Assembly (NCBI RefSeq): GCF_042652185.1
Contig: NZ_JBHSIX010000007.1
Direction: 5' to 3' (one strand)
Source: Actinacidiphila fildesensis
Lineage (GTDB): Bacteria; Actinomycetota; Actinomycetes; Streptomycetales; Streptomycetaceae
Length of the DNA: 64,000 nucleotides
The position numbers were made by a program, and so were the translations under genes. This document shows, in pieces, positions 56,520 to 64,000 of this stretch. Positions within the stretch are counted from its first letter, which is position 1. Each line of letters starts with the position of its first letter. The notes below the pieces were generated by a model. The model ran no database searches. It was not told the DNA's origin and saw nothing but the letters and a program-made list of their open reading frames with translations.

Positions 56520-57530
56520 GTGACTGCGTACATCATTCGACGCGTGATCGCCGCTTTGCTGCTGCTGCTGGTCGTCAGCGCGGTCACATTCGCGATCTTC
56601 TTCCTTCTGCCGCGCCTCGGCGGGCAAACCACCACCCAGTTGGCCACCCAGTACGTCGGCAAGGACGCCAACCCCGAGAGCATCGCGGCGGTCAAGAAGA
56701 ACCTCGGCTTCGACCTGCCGCTCTACGAGCAGTACTGGCACTTCATCAAGGCCATCGCCGTCGGGGCGAACTACAAGTTCGGCCCGGACGCGTCGGTCTG
56801 CCACGCGCCCTGCTTCGGCTACTCCTTCAAGAGCCACATCGAGGTGTGGCCCGAGCTGAAGTCCCGTATTCCGGTCACGTTGTCACTGGCCATCGGTGCC
56901 GCCGTGATCTGGGTGATCTCCGGGGTGGCCATCGGTGTGCTGTCGGCCCTCAAGCGCGGCTCGTTCTTCGACCGGTTGTCGATGGGTGTCGCGCTGGCCG
57001 GCGTCTCGCTGCCGACCTTCTTCACCGGAATGCTCGCGCTGGGCTTCTTCCAGTACAACTGGCACATCTGGGACAACGTCCAGTTCGTGCCCATCTCCGA
57101 CGATCCGTTCCAGTGGGCCTGGAACCTGGTCCTGCCCTGGTGCAGCCTGGCCTTCCTCTACTCCGCCCTCTACGCGCGGCTCACCCGCGCCGGGATGCTG
57201 GAGACGATGGGCGAGGACTACATCCGCACCGCGCGGGCCAAGGGGCTGCGGGAGAGCAGGGTCGTCGCCAAACACGGGCTGCGGGCCGCACTCACCCCGA
57301 TCGTCACGATCTTCGGCATGGACTTCGGTCTGCTGATCGGCGGCGCCGTCATCACCGAGAACGTCTTCTCCTTCAAGGGGATCGGCGCCTACGCTGTCGA
57401 CGGGATCAGGGACAACGACCTGCCCATCGTGCTCGGCGTGACCATGGTCGCGGCCTTCTTCATCATCATGTGCAGTCTCCTGGTGGACCTGCTGTACGCC
57501 GCTATCGACCCCAGGGTGAGGTACTCGTGA
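56520..57530 (+). CDS. Oligopeptide ABC transporter permease, DppB/OppB type
   Basis: This 336-aa six-helix permease partners the DppC-type subunit. The first helix (RRVIAALLLLLVVSAVTFAI) is followed by a long outer loop, GADFNxD-like spacing, and the EAA loop EDYIRTARAKGLRESRVVAKHGLR. The start is GTG 56520 after the hairpin, with a weak ribosome binding site, consistent with lower expression than the binding protein. Its stop overlaps the next gene by GTGA. Confidence 0.93.
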   Translation: MTAYIIRRVIAALLLLLVVSAVTFAIFFLLPRLGGQTTTQLATQYVGKDANPESIAAVKKNLGFDLPLYEQYWHFIKAIAVGANYKFGPDASVCHAPCFGYSFKSHIEVWPELKSRIPVTLSLAIGAAVIWVISGVAIGVLSALKRGSFFDRLSMGVALAGVSLPTFFTGMLALGFFQYNWHIWDNVQFVPISDDPFQWAWNLVLPWCSLAFLYSALYARLTRAGMLETMGEDYIRTARAKGLRESRVVAKHGLRAALTPIVTIFGMDFGLLIGGAVITENVFSFKGIGAYAVDGIRDNDLPIVLGVTMVAAFFIIMCSLLVDLLYAAIDPRVRYS

Positions 57531-58675
57531 GCACCGCCGGCAGCGATCCGCTGCGGAAGGACAGCGACCGCGACCCGTTGCGCAAGGAGGACGGGCCGGC
57601 TCCGAGTGCGGGGGCCACGGTCGGCGAGCCGGTGCTCACCGCCCGGCCGGACACCGCGGAGGCCTTCCTGGCGGTACGCGATCTGAAGATCCACTTCAAT
57701 ACCGACGACGGCCTCGTCCGGTCGGTCGACGGGATCAGCTTCGATCTCCAGCGCGGCCGGACGCTCGGCATCGTCGGGGAGTCCGGCTCCGGCAAGTCCG
57801 TGACCTCGCTGGGCATCATGGGCCTGCACCGCACCGCCAAGGCCAGGATCTCCGGCGAGGTGTGGCTGGACGGCGAGGAGCTGATCGGCGCAGACCCCGA
57901 CCGGGTACGGCGGCTGCGCGGCATGAAGATGGCGATGATCTTCCAGGACCCGCTCTCGGCGATGCACCCCTACTACACGGTGGGCGCGCAGATCGTCGAG
58001 GCCTGCCGGGTGCACCAGGACGTCAGCAAGCAGGTCGCCCGCAAGCGGGCGATCGAGATGCTGGACCGGGTCGGCATCCCCGAGCCGCACCAGCGGGTCG
58101 CCGACTATCCGCACCAGTTCTCCGGCGGTATGCGCCAGCGCGCGATGATCGCGATGGCGCTGGTCAACAACCCGGAACTGCTGATCGCCGACGAGCCGAC
58201 GACCGCCCTGGACGTCACCGTGCAGGCGCAGATCCTGGACCTGATCCGGGACCTGCAGAAGGAGTTCGGCTCCGCGGTCATCATGATCACGCACGACCTG
58301 GGCGTGGTGGCGGAGCTCGCCGACGACCTGCTGGTGATGTACGCCGGCCGGTGCGTCGAGCGCGGTACGGCCGAGAAGGTCTTCACCGAACCGCAGCACC
58401 CGTACACCTGGGGCCTGCTGGGCTCCATGCCGCGCATGGACCGCGAGCGGACCGAACGGCTCAACCCGGTCAAGGGCGCCCCGCCCAGCCTGATCAACGT
58501 GCCGTCCGGCTGCGCCTTCCACCCGCGCTGCCCGTACGTCGGGCTCAACGGCGGTTCCAGCGAGACGATCGTGCCGGAGCTGCGGGAGACCGCGGCCGGG
58601 CACTGGTCGGCCTGCCACCTCGGCGAGCAGGACCGGGACCGGATCTGGACCGAAGAGATTGCGCCCAAGCTGTGA
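57527..58675 (+). CDS. Oligopeptide ABC transporter ATP-binding protein, DppD/OppD type
   Basis: This 382-aa ATPase subunit has Walker A GESGSGKS, signature FSGGMRQRAMIAMAL, Walker B LLIADEPTTALD and the C-terminal oligopeptide-transporter zinc/Cys motif CAFHPRCPY. It has an N-terminal extension of about 45 charged residues. The GTG start overlaps the dppB-type stop (57527-57530), and its own stop overlaps the next start, so all three are coupled. Confidence 0.93.
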   Translation: MSTAGSDPLRKDSDRDPLRKEDGPAPSAGATVGEPVLTARPDTAEAFLAVRDLKIHFNTDDGLVRSVDGISFDLQRGRTLGIVGESGSGKSVTSLGIMGLHRTAKARISGEVWLDGEELIGADPDRVRRLRGMKMAMIFQDPLSAMHPYYTVGAQIVEACRVHQDVSKQVARKRAIEMLDRVGIPEPHQRVADYPHQFSGGMRQRAMIAMALVNNPELLIADEPTTALDVTVQAQILDLIRDLQKEFGSAVIMITHDLGVVAELADDLLVMYAGRCVERGTAEKVFTEPQHPYTWGLLGSMPRMDRERTERLNPVKGAPPSLINVPSGCAFHPRCPYVGLNGGSSETIVPELRETAAGHWSACHLGEQDRDRIWTEEIAPKL

Positions 58676-59790
58676 AGGACCAGGCCGTGCCTCAAGAAGA
58701 CGTGAAGATCCCCCAGCAGTCCACCGCGGGGGCGGAGCCCCTGCTCAGGGTCACCGGCCTGGTCAAGCACTTCCCGATCACCAAGGGAATGCTGCGCCGG
58801 CAGGTCGGCGCGGTGCAGGCGGTCGACGGGATCGACCTGCAGGTGGCGGCGGGCCAGACGCTCGGCGTGGTGGGGGAGTCGGGCTGCGGCAAGTCCACCA
58901 TGGGCCGGCTGATCACCCGGCTGCTCGAACCCACCGGCGGGAAGATCGAGTTCCAGGGCCGTGACATCACCCATCTGAGCGTGGGGGAGATGCGACCGCT
59001 GCGCCGCGATGTGCAGATGATCTTCCAGGACCCCTACTCCTCGCTCAATCCGCGGCACACCATCGGCACCATCGTCGGAGCGCCGTTCAAGCTCCAGAAG
59101 GTGGCGACGGAGTCGGGCGTGAAGAAGGAGGTGCAGAACCTCCTGGAGCTGGTCGGCCTCAACCCCGAGCACTACAACCGCTATCCGCACGAGTTCTCCG
59201 GCGGGCAGCGGCAGCGCATCGGGATCGCGCGGGCGCTCGCCCTCAAGCCGAAGCTGGTCGTCGCGGACGAGCCGGTCTCGGCGCTGGACGTCTCCATCCA
59301 GGCGCAGGTGGTCAATCTGCTGGACGACCTGCAGAGCGAGCTCGGGCTGACGTACGTGATCATCGCGCACGACCTGTCCGTCATCCGGCACGTCTCGGAC
59401 CGGATCGCGGTGATGTACCTCGGCAAGGTCGTCGAGGTGGCGGACCGCGAGGCGCTCTACGGGCAGCCGATGCATCCGTACACCAACGCGCTGCTGTCGG
59501 CGGTGCCGGTGCCGGACCCGAAGCGGCGTACCGCGCGGCAGCGGATCCTGCTGACCGGCGATGTGCCGTCGCCGATCAACCCGCCGTCCGGCTGCCGCTT
59601 CCACACCCGGTGCTGGAAGGCGACCGAGGTGTGCTCCACGCAGGAGCCGCCGCTGATCGCGCTCGCCACGGGACACGAGGTGGCGTGCCACCACCCGGAG
59701 AACGCTCCGGCGAAGGCCCAGGAGAAGAACGCCCAGGGGAAGGGCGCGGAGAACGGCCCGGCGATCGGTAATCAGCCAACTGACCTTTAG
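58672..59790 (+). CDS. Oligopeptide ABC transporter ATP-binding protein, DppF/OppF type
   Basis: This 372-aa second ATPase subunit has Walker A GESGCGKST, signature FSGGQRQRIGIARAL, Walker B LVVADEPVSALD and the C-terminal CRFHTRCW motif. The conserved LVKHFPITKGMLRR near the N-terminus is typical of DppF/OppF. The GTG start overlaps the previous stop (GTGA at 58672-58675); GTG 58687 is an alternative. A Lys/Ala/Glu-rich tail of about 30 residues ends the protein. With the four genes before it, it completes a peptide importer. Confidence 0.93.
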   Translation: MKDQAVPQEDVKIPQQSTAGAEPLLRVTGLVKHFPITKGMLRRQVGAVQAVDGIDLQVAAGQTLGVVGESGCGKSTMGRLITRLLEPTGGKIEFQGRDITHLSVGEMRPLRRDVQMIFQDPYSSLNPRHTIGTIVGAPFKLQKVATESGVKKEVQNLLELVGLNPEHYNRYPHEFSGGQRQRIGIARALALKPKLVVADEPVSALDVSIQAQVVNLLDDLQSELGLTYVIIAHDLSVIRHVSDRIAVMYLGKVVEVADREALYGQPMHPYTNALLSAVPVPDPKRRTARQRILLTGDVPSPINPPSGCRFHTRCWKATEVCSTQEPPLIALATGHEVACHHPENAPAKAQEKNAQGKGAENGPAIGNQPTDL

Positions 59791-59792
59791 TG

Positions 59793-59825
59793 CATGACCA
59801 CTTAGCGAAAAGTCATGGTCATGAC
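59793..59825. promoter_or_regulatory. Nested dyads upstream of the M1 peptidase gene
   Basis: CATGACCA (59793-59800) and TGGTCATG (59816-59823) form an 8-bp inverted repeat with a 15-nt A/T-rich spacer. GTCATG-GT-CATGAC (59812-59825) is a second palindrome overlapping its right arm. The position between the transporter stop and the peptidase start suits either an operator or a weak terminator. Confidence 0.45.
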
Positions 59826-59882
59826 GAGGGGGGAGGGTGCAGAGTCGGCGCGTCACTGTTCGCGTCCGAAGGGCAGACCCCC

Positions 59883-61301
59883 ATGGCACCCTCCCGTCCG
59901 GCCCGACTCCTCGGCACCGCACTCGCTGTCATCAGCGTCTCGGCCTGTCTGATCTCCGGCGCCCCCGCGTCGGCAGCCGCCTCGCACAGCCCCAAGCCCG
60001 GCGCCCCCGGCATCGGGGACCCGTACTTCCCCCAACTCGGCAACGGCGGCTACGACGTCGCGCACTACGGGCTCGACGTCTCCTACGACCCGGCCAGTGA
60101 CCGGCTCGACGGCCGGGCGGCCGTCACCGCCCGCGCCAACCAGAACCTCTCCTCCTTCGACCTCGACCTGCAGCAGCTCACCGTCACCTCGGTCAGCGTG
60201 GACGGCAAGCCGGCGCGCTTCACCCGCAGCGGCGACGAGATCGTCATCACCCCGCGGCACGCGCTGCGCAAGGGGCAGGAGTTCACCACCACCGTCGTCT
60301 ACGGCGGAGTTCCGGAGCCGCTGAGCGGCCCCATCGTCTTCGGTTCCAACTACGGGTGGATGAAGACCACCGACGGTGTCTTCGTCGCCTGTGAGCCGAA
60401 CGCCGCCTCGACCTGGTTCCCCGGCAGCGACCATCCGGCCGACAAGGCCACCTTCGACATCCGGATCAGCGCCCCCAAGGGCCTCAAGGGCGTCTCGAAC
60501 GGCGTGCTCACCTCCCAGTACGACAAGGGCTCGCGCACCGTCTCCACCTGGCGTGAGTCCCGGCCGATGGCCACCTACCTCGCGACCGCCACCATCGGGA
60601 AGTTCGACGTCAAGACCGGAACCACGCCGGGCGGCATACCGATCTACGTCGCCACCGACCCGGTCCTCGCCAACGGCCCGGTGGACGTCTACGCCGTCAC
60701 CGCCGAGGCCACCGACTACTGGTCCCAGGTCTTCGGCCGCTACCCCTTCGAGGAGACCGGCGCGATCGTCGACGACATGCCGGAGGCCGGGTTCTCGCTG
60801 GAGGTGCAGTCCAAGCCCGCCTACTCCGCGGTCCGCAGCGAGTCCACGATCGTCCATGAACTGGCCCACCAGTGGTTCGGCGACTCGGTGAGCGTCGAGC
60901 AGTGGAAGGACATCTGGCTCAACGAGGGCTTCGCGACCTATGCCCAGTGGCTGTGGACCGAGCACCGGGGCACCCGCTCCGCCCACGACGCGTTCCTCGC
61001 CGCGTACAACGGCCGCCCCGCCACGGCCGCCTTCTGGCAGATCGACGTCGCCGACCCGCAGCGCGACACGATGTTCGCCGACGCCGTCTACACCCGCGGC
61101 GCGATGACGCTCCAGATGCTCCGCGAGAAGATCGGCGACGCCGCCTTCTTCAAGCTGCTCAAGACCTGGACCTCGCAGCACCGCTACGGCAACGCGAACA
61201 CGGCCCAGTTCACCGCGCTCGCCGAGAAGGTGTCCGGACAGCAGCTGGACGATCTGTTCGGTACCTGGCTCTCCACGAAGGGCAAGCCGGCCCTGTCGTA
61301 G
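59883..61301 (+). CDS. Secreted M1-family metallopeptidase
   Basis: This 472-aa exported gluzincin has a signal peptide (about residues 1-35, a hydrophobic run ending PASAAA), an N-terminal beta domain and a catalytic domain. The zinc motif is HELAH at 325-329 with the third ligand Glu348 in NEGFATY (HExxH-x18-E). The exopeptidase motif GxMEN is absent; the corresponding region reads GFSLEVQS (303-310). So it may not be a classical aminopeptidase. It lacks the long C-terminal domain of PepN and has only the short secreted form. ATG 59883 has GAAGGG upstream. It follows the peptide importer and may supply it with peptides. Confidence 0.9.
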   Translation: MAPSRPARLLGTALAVISVSACLISGAPASAAASHSPKPGAPGIGDPYFPQLGNGGYDVAHYGLDVSYDPASDRLDGRAAVTARANQNLSSFDLDLQQLTVTSVSVDGKPARFTRSGDEIVITPRHALRKGQEFTTTVVYGGVPEPLSGPIVFGSNYGWMKTTDGVFVACEPNAASTWFPGSDHPADKATFDIRISAPKGLKGVSNGVLTSQYDKGSRTVSTWRESRPMATYLATATIGKFDVKTGTTPGGIPIYVATDPVLANGPVDVYAVTAEATDYWSQVFGRYPFEETGAIVDDMPEAGFSLEVQSKPAYSAVRSESTIVHELAHQWFGDSVSVEQWKDIWLNEGFATYAQWLWTEHRGTRSAHDAFLAAYNGRPATAAFWQIDVADPQRDTMFADAVYTRGAMTLQMLREKIGDAAFFKLLKTWTSQHRYGNANTAQFTALAEKVSGQQLDDLFGTWLSTKGKPALS

Positions 61302-61314
61302 GAGACCATATGGC

Positions 61315-61992
61315 GTGATCTCGGAACTCTTCTCCCCCTCCGTCCAGCACACGCTCGATATCGTCGGCATCTTCGTCTTCGCGATCTCGGGCGCGCTGGC
61401 CGCCGTCCGCAAGAACTACGACGTGTTCGGCATGGCCGTGCTCGCCGAGGTGACCGCGCTGGGCGGGGGGATCTTCCGGGACCTGATGATCGGGGCGGTG
61501 CCGCCCGCCGCCTTCAGCGACCTCGGCTACTTCAGCACCCCGCTCTTCGCCACGGTGCTGGTGTTCTTCCTGCACCCCGAGGTCGAGCGGATCAACACCA
61601 CCGTGAACGTCTTCGACGCCGCCGGCCTCGGCCTCTTCTGCGTGGCCGGCACCGTCAAGGCGCACGACTACGGCCTCGGCCTGGTGCCGTCCGCCGCCCT
61701 GGGGCTCGCCACGGCGGCGGGCGGCGGCGTGCTGCGCGACCTGCTCGCCAACGAGGTGCCGTCGCTGCTCCGCTGGGACCGCGACCTGTACGCGGTCCCC
61801 GCCATGGTCGGCTCGATCATGGCGGCGCTGCTGATCAAGTTCGACGCGCTCACCGGGTTCACCAGCGGCGCCGCGGTCGTCAGTGCCTTCCTGCTGCGGC
61901 TGTGCGCCATGTACTTCGGCTGGCGCGCGCCCCGCGCCTGGCACCGCAGGAGCAGGGCGACGAGCGAGGAGGAGGCGCGGCAGGCGATGTAG
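61315..61992 (+). CDS. TRIC-type (UPF0126/YadS) membrane protein
   Basis: This 225-aa protein has about seven membrane helices arranged as two repeats. Each repeat has the Gly-rich signature: ALGGGIFRDLMIG (about 48-60) and AGGGVLRDLLANE (about 138-150), as in prokaryotic trimeric intracellular cation channels. It probably conducts potassium or another monovalent cation; some relatives are linked to amino-acid transport. The start is GTG 61315, 13 nt after the M1 peptidase stop. Its C-terminal tail is basic. Confidence 0.88.
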   Translation: MISELFSPSVQHTLDIVGIFVFAISGALAAVRKNYDVFGMAVLAEVTALGGGIFRDLMIGAVPPAAFSDLGYFSTPLFATVLVFFLHPEVERINTTVNVFDAAGLGLFCVAGTVKAHDYGLGLVPSAALGLATAAGGGVLRDLLANEVPSLLRWDRDLYAVPAMVGSIMAALLIKFDALTGFTSGAAVVSAFLLRLCAMYFGWRAPRAWHRRSRATSEEEARQAM

Positions 61993-62013
61993 GGCGCCCG
62001 CCCGGGCTCCGGG

Positions 62014-62757
62014 CTACCGTCCCAGCGCCGCACCGCCGTTGATGTGCAGGATCTGGCCGGTGACGTACGCCGCCTCGGGGGAGGCCAGATACCGGATGGC
62101 CGCCGCGATCTCGCTGGGCGCGCCGGGCCGGCCGGTCAGGGTCTGGGAGACCCGCGACGCGACGAAGTCGGGCGTCGCACGGTCGCCGAAGAACTCGGTG
62201 TCGCCGACGAAGCCCGGCGCGACCGCGTTGGCCGTCACCCCGTCGGTGCCCAGCCGCTGCGCCAGCTCGAACGTGTAGGCGTGCAGGGCCGCCTTGGCGC
62301 CGCCGTAGGAGCCGGGGCCGCGGAGCGCGGCGATCGAGGACAGATGCACGATGCGCCCGCCGGGCCGCCGGATCTGCGGCAGCAGCGCCTCGGTCAGCAG
62401 CACCGCGGTGAGCACGTTGGCCTCGAAGTTCCTCCGGTAGCCGGCCGCGATCCCCTCCAGCGTCCCGTCCGAGGACGAGGCGACGTTGCCGCCCGCGTTG
62501 GTGACGATCACGTCGACCGGGCCGTCTCCTTCGACGAACCGCGCCGCGTCCCGTACCTGCTCCGGGTCGCTGAGGTCGGCGGCGGTCCAGCTGACCAGCC
62601 CGTCGCCGTGCGTGGCGTTGAGCTTGTCCGCCGTCTCCCGCAGCAGCTCGGCGCGCCGGCCGATGATGACGACCCGGTCGCCGTCGGCCGCGAACGCCTC
62701 CGCGGTCGCGAGCCCGATGCCTGTGCCCCCGCCGGACACCACTACCCGTCGTCCCAC
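62014..62757 (-). CDS. Short-chain dehydrogenase/reductase (FabG-like)
   Basis: This 247-aa classical SDR has the cofactor motif GGGTGIG (residues 9-15), the NAG motif in TNAGGN, the catalytic Ser in HLSSIAAL, and Tyr/Lys in SYGGAKAA. Arg residues after strand 2 (IGRRAEL) suggest NADP(H). It is likely an oxidoreductase of a hydroxy- or keto-acyl compound. The start is GTG 62757. It converges on the TRIC gene and diverges from the double-hotdog thioesterase gene across 148 bp, so the two may be co-regulated. Confidence 0.9.
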   Translation of the reverse strand: MGRRVVVSGGGTGIGLATAEAFAADGDRVVIIGRRAELLRETADKLNATHGDGLVSWTAADLSDPEQVRDAARFVEGDGPVDVIVTNAGGNVASSSDGTLEGIAAGYRRNFEANVLTAVLLTEALLPQIRRPGGRIVHLSSIAALRGPGSYGGAKAALHAYTFELAQRLGTDGVTANAVAPGFVGDTEFFGDRATPDFVASRVSQTLTGRPGAPSEIAAAIRYLASPEAAYVTGQILHINGGAALGR

Positions 62758-62905
62758 TGTGTACTCCGTCAGGTATATGAACTCGAGTCATGTCCTTGGT
62801 TGGAAACTAGGGAGCGGGCTCATCTGTGTCAAGGGTGTTCCGGTCGGTCGAATGAGGTCCAAGGAGCTGGACAAGACGGTGCTACTGGCGGGTAACATTC
62901 ACGCC

Positions 62906-63769
62906 ATGGCATATGCGGCAGCTCAGGCGACCATCGGGGACAGCGAATTCGACCGGGACACGGCGGTCGTCCCGCGACCCGGTGAACCCGGTGTCTACGA
63001 CGCCGACCTCTCGGCGGGCTGGACCATCATCCAGGCCGTCAACGGCGGCTATCTGCTCGGCGTGATCGGCCGCGCCCTCCAGCAGGCGCTGCCGCACCCC
63101 GACCCCTTCACCGTCACCGCGCACTACCTCACCGCCTCCCAGCCAGGCCCCGCGACGATCCGCACCGAGACCGTCCGCGCCGGCCGCACCCTGTCCACCG
63201 GCCAGGCGTCGCTCTTCCAGACCGACGCGGAGGGCCGCGAGGTCGAGCGGATGCGGGTCATGGCGGCCTACGGCGACCTCGACGCACTGCCGGACGACGT
63301 GCGCACCGCCGCCGCCGTTCCGCCGATACCGCCCTACGAGGAGTGCTTCGGCGCCGACGCGGCGCCCGCGGGCGGCGGCGCCATCGCCGGCTCGACCGCC
63401 ATCATCCAGCGCCTCGACCTGCGGCTCGACCCCGCCACCGCCGGCTGGGCGATCGGCGCCCCCTCCGGCAAGGGCGACATGCGCGGCTGGCTCGGCCTGG
63501 CCGACGGCCGCGACCACGACCCGCTCTCGCTGCTGCTCACGGTCGACGCCCTGCCGCCGACCGCCTTCGACCTCGGCATCAAGGGCTGGGTCCCGACCGT
63601 CGAGCTGACGGCGCACATCCGCTGCCGCCCCGCGCCCGGTCCGCTGCGCGTCTCCATCACCACCCGCAACCTGGCCGGCGGCTTCCTCGAGGAGGACGCC
63701 CAGGTCTGGGACAGCGCGGACCGCCTGGTCGCGCAGTCCCGTCAGCTCGCGCGGGCCCTTCTGTCCTGA
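62906..63769 (+). CDS. Acyl-CoA thioesterase, TesB-like double hotdog
   Basis: This 287-aa protein has two hotdog repeats. The N-terminal half (about 15-130) contains NGGYLLGVIGRALQQALPHPDPFTVTAHYL, and the C-terminal half (about 165-285) contains DPLSLLLTVDALPP and VELTAHIRCRPAPG. This fits the TesB/4HBT_3 thioesterase family, which hydrolyses acyl-CoA. The start at ATG 62906 is chosen because homologous sequence starts soon after (YAAAQATIGDSEFDRDTAV); the upstream frame is not coding. It diverges from an SDR gene. Confidence 0.87.
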   Translation: MAYAAAQATIGDSEFDRDTAVVPRPGEPGVYDADLSAGWTIIQAVNGGYLLGVIGRALQQALPHPDPFTVTAHYLTASQPGPATIRTETVRAGRTLSTGQASLFQTDAEGREVERMRVMAAYGDLDALPDDVRTAAAVPPIPPYEECFGADAAPAGGGAIAGSTAIIQRLDLRLDPATAGWAIGAPSGKGDMRGWLGLADGRDHDPLSLLLTVDALPPTAFDLGIKGWVPTVELTAHIRCRPAPGPLRVSITTRNLAGGFLEEDAQVWDSADRLVAQSRQLARALLS

Positions 63770-63787
63770 CCGTCGCCCGGGTCGGTC

Positions 63788-63815
63788 CCGACAGCCGGCC
63801 GGGCGACCGTAGAAT
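63788..63815 (+). promoter_or_regulatory. Putative promoter of the cysteine desulfurase gene
   Basis: CCGACA (63788-63793) and TAGAAT (63810-63815) are 16 bp apart and resemble -35 and -10 elements of the main vegetative sigma factor. The ATG follows only 11 nt after the -10 box, so the message would be leaderless or nearly so. Confidence 0.45.
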
Positions 63816-63825
63816 CGGCGTCATC

Positions 63826-64000
63826 ATGGCCTACCTCGACCACGCCGCCACCACGCCGATGCTGCCGGAAGCGGTGCGGACGATGACCGCGCACCTCACG
63901 GTCACCGGCAACGCCTCCTCGCTGCACGCACCCGGGCGGCGGGCCCGGAGAACCGTCGAGGAGTCCCGGGAATCGCTCGCCGAGGCACTCGGCGCCCGCC
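63826..64000 (+). CDS. Cysteine desulfurase (NifS/IscS-like), N-terminal part only
   Basis: The first 58 residues of a PLP-dependent cysteine desulfurase are present and run off the right edge of the window. The opening AYLDHAATTPMLPEAVR and GNASSLHAPGRRAR (Asn-Ala-Ser-Ser-x-His) are diagnostic of the NifS/IscS class. The enzyme takes sulfur from cysteine for iron-sulfur clusters or tRNA thiolation. The PLP lysine and catalytic cysteine lie beyond the window. Confidence 0.9.
   Translation, partial: MAYLDHAATTPMLPEAVRTMTAHLTVTGNASSLHAPGRRARRTVEESRESLAEALGAR

Overview
The window looks like a Streptomyces chromosome, or a close relative in the Streptomycetaceae. It has very high GC, mixed GTG/TTG/ATG starts behind GGAGG-type ribosome binding sites, GlgE-type glucan metabolism, a glycine-riboswitch gcvT operon, tandem L,D-transpeptidases and rare TTA (bldA-type) codons. 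All calls come from reading the sequence and its translations; no database was searched.

Layout. (1) 0-3.8 kb: treS and glgE, leftward, part of the maltosyl-transfer (GlgE) glucan pathway. (2) 4.1-11.5 kb: an accessory cassette with an NmrA-like protein and, divergently, an AraC regulator, HpaB-like flavin monooxygenase, DHA2 exporter, PrnB-like (DUF1864) heme enzyme and PhzS-like FAD monooxygenase. It lies between glgE and glgP, which I remember as divergent neighbours in S. coelicolor. (3) 11.5-33.9 kb: core genes: DsbA-like protein, glgP, a DEAD-box helicase with cspA, secreted M4 protease, heterodimeric ABC exporter with an MFS protein, glgX, two L,D-transpeptidases, enoyl-CoA hydratase, an anti-sigma-type ATPase, TetR with thioesterase, and an EF-hand protein. 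(4) 33.97-44.2 kb: a second accessory cluster around chorismate: DAHP synthase, isochorismate synthase, EhpF/GriD-type acid-activating enzyme, ATP-grasp ligase, cyclase-family hydrolase, a DUF362-like remnant, GriC/EhpG-type aldehyde dehydrogenase, an unrecognised 363-aa protein and a Bcr/CflA exporter. A broken PIN-domain gene lies at its right edge. (5) 44.4-64 kb: core genes: gcvT-gcvH-glyA-sdaA under a tandem glycine riboswitch, P-loop ATPase, two SseB-like proteins, DUF885 metallopeptidase-like protein, a five-gene oligopeptide ABC transporter, secreted M1 peptidase, TRIC-type membrane protein, SDR, double-hotdog thioesterase and the start of a cysteine desulfurase.

How the genes work together. 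GlgE, TreS, GlgP and GlgX interconvert trehalose, maltose-1-phosphate and alpha-glucan. GcvT, GcvH, GlyA and SdaA take glycine through serine to pyruvate when glycine is abundant. The two accessory blocks are the likely novel systems. Block 2 combines an indole-type ring-rearranging enzyme with two hydroxylases and an exporter. Block 4 appears to push carbon into isochorismate, then activate and reduce an (aryl)carboxylate and join or export the product. Three genes of block 4 carry TTA codons, which suggests developmental bldA control.
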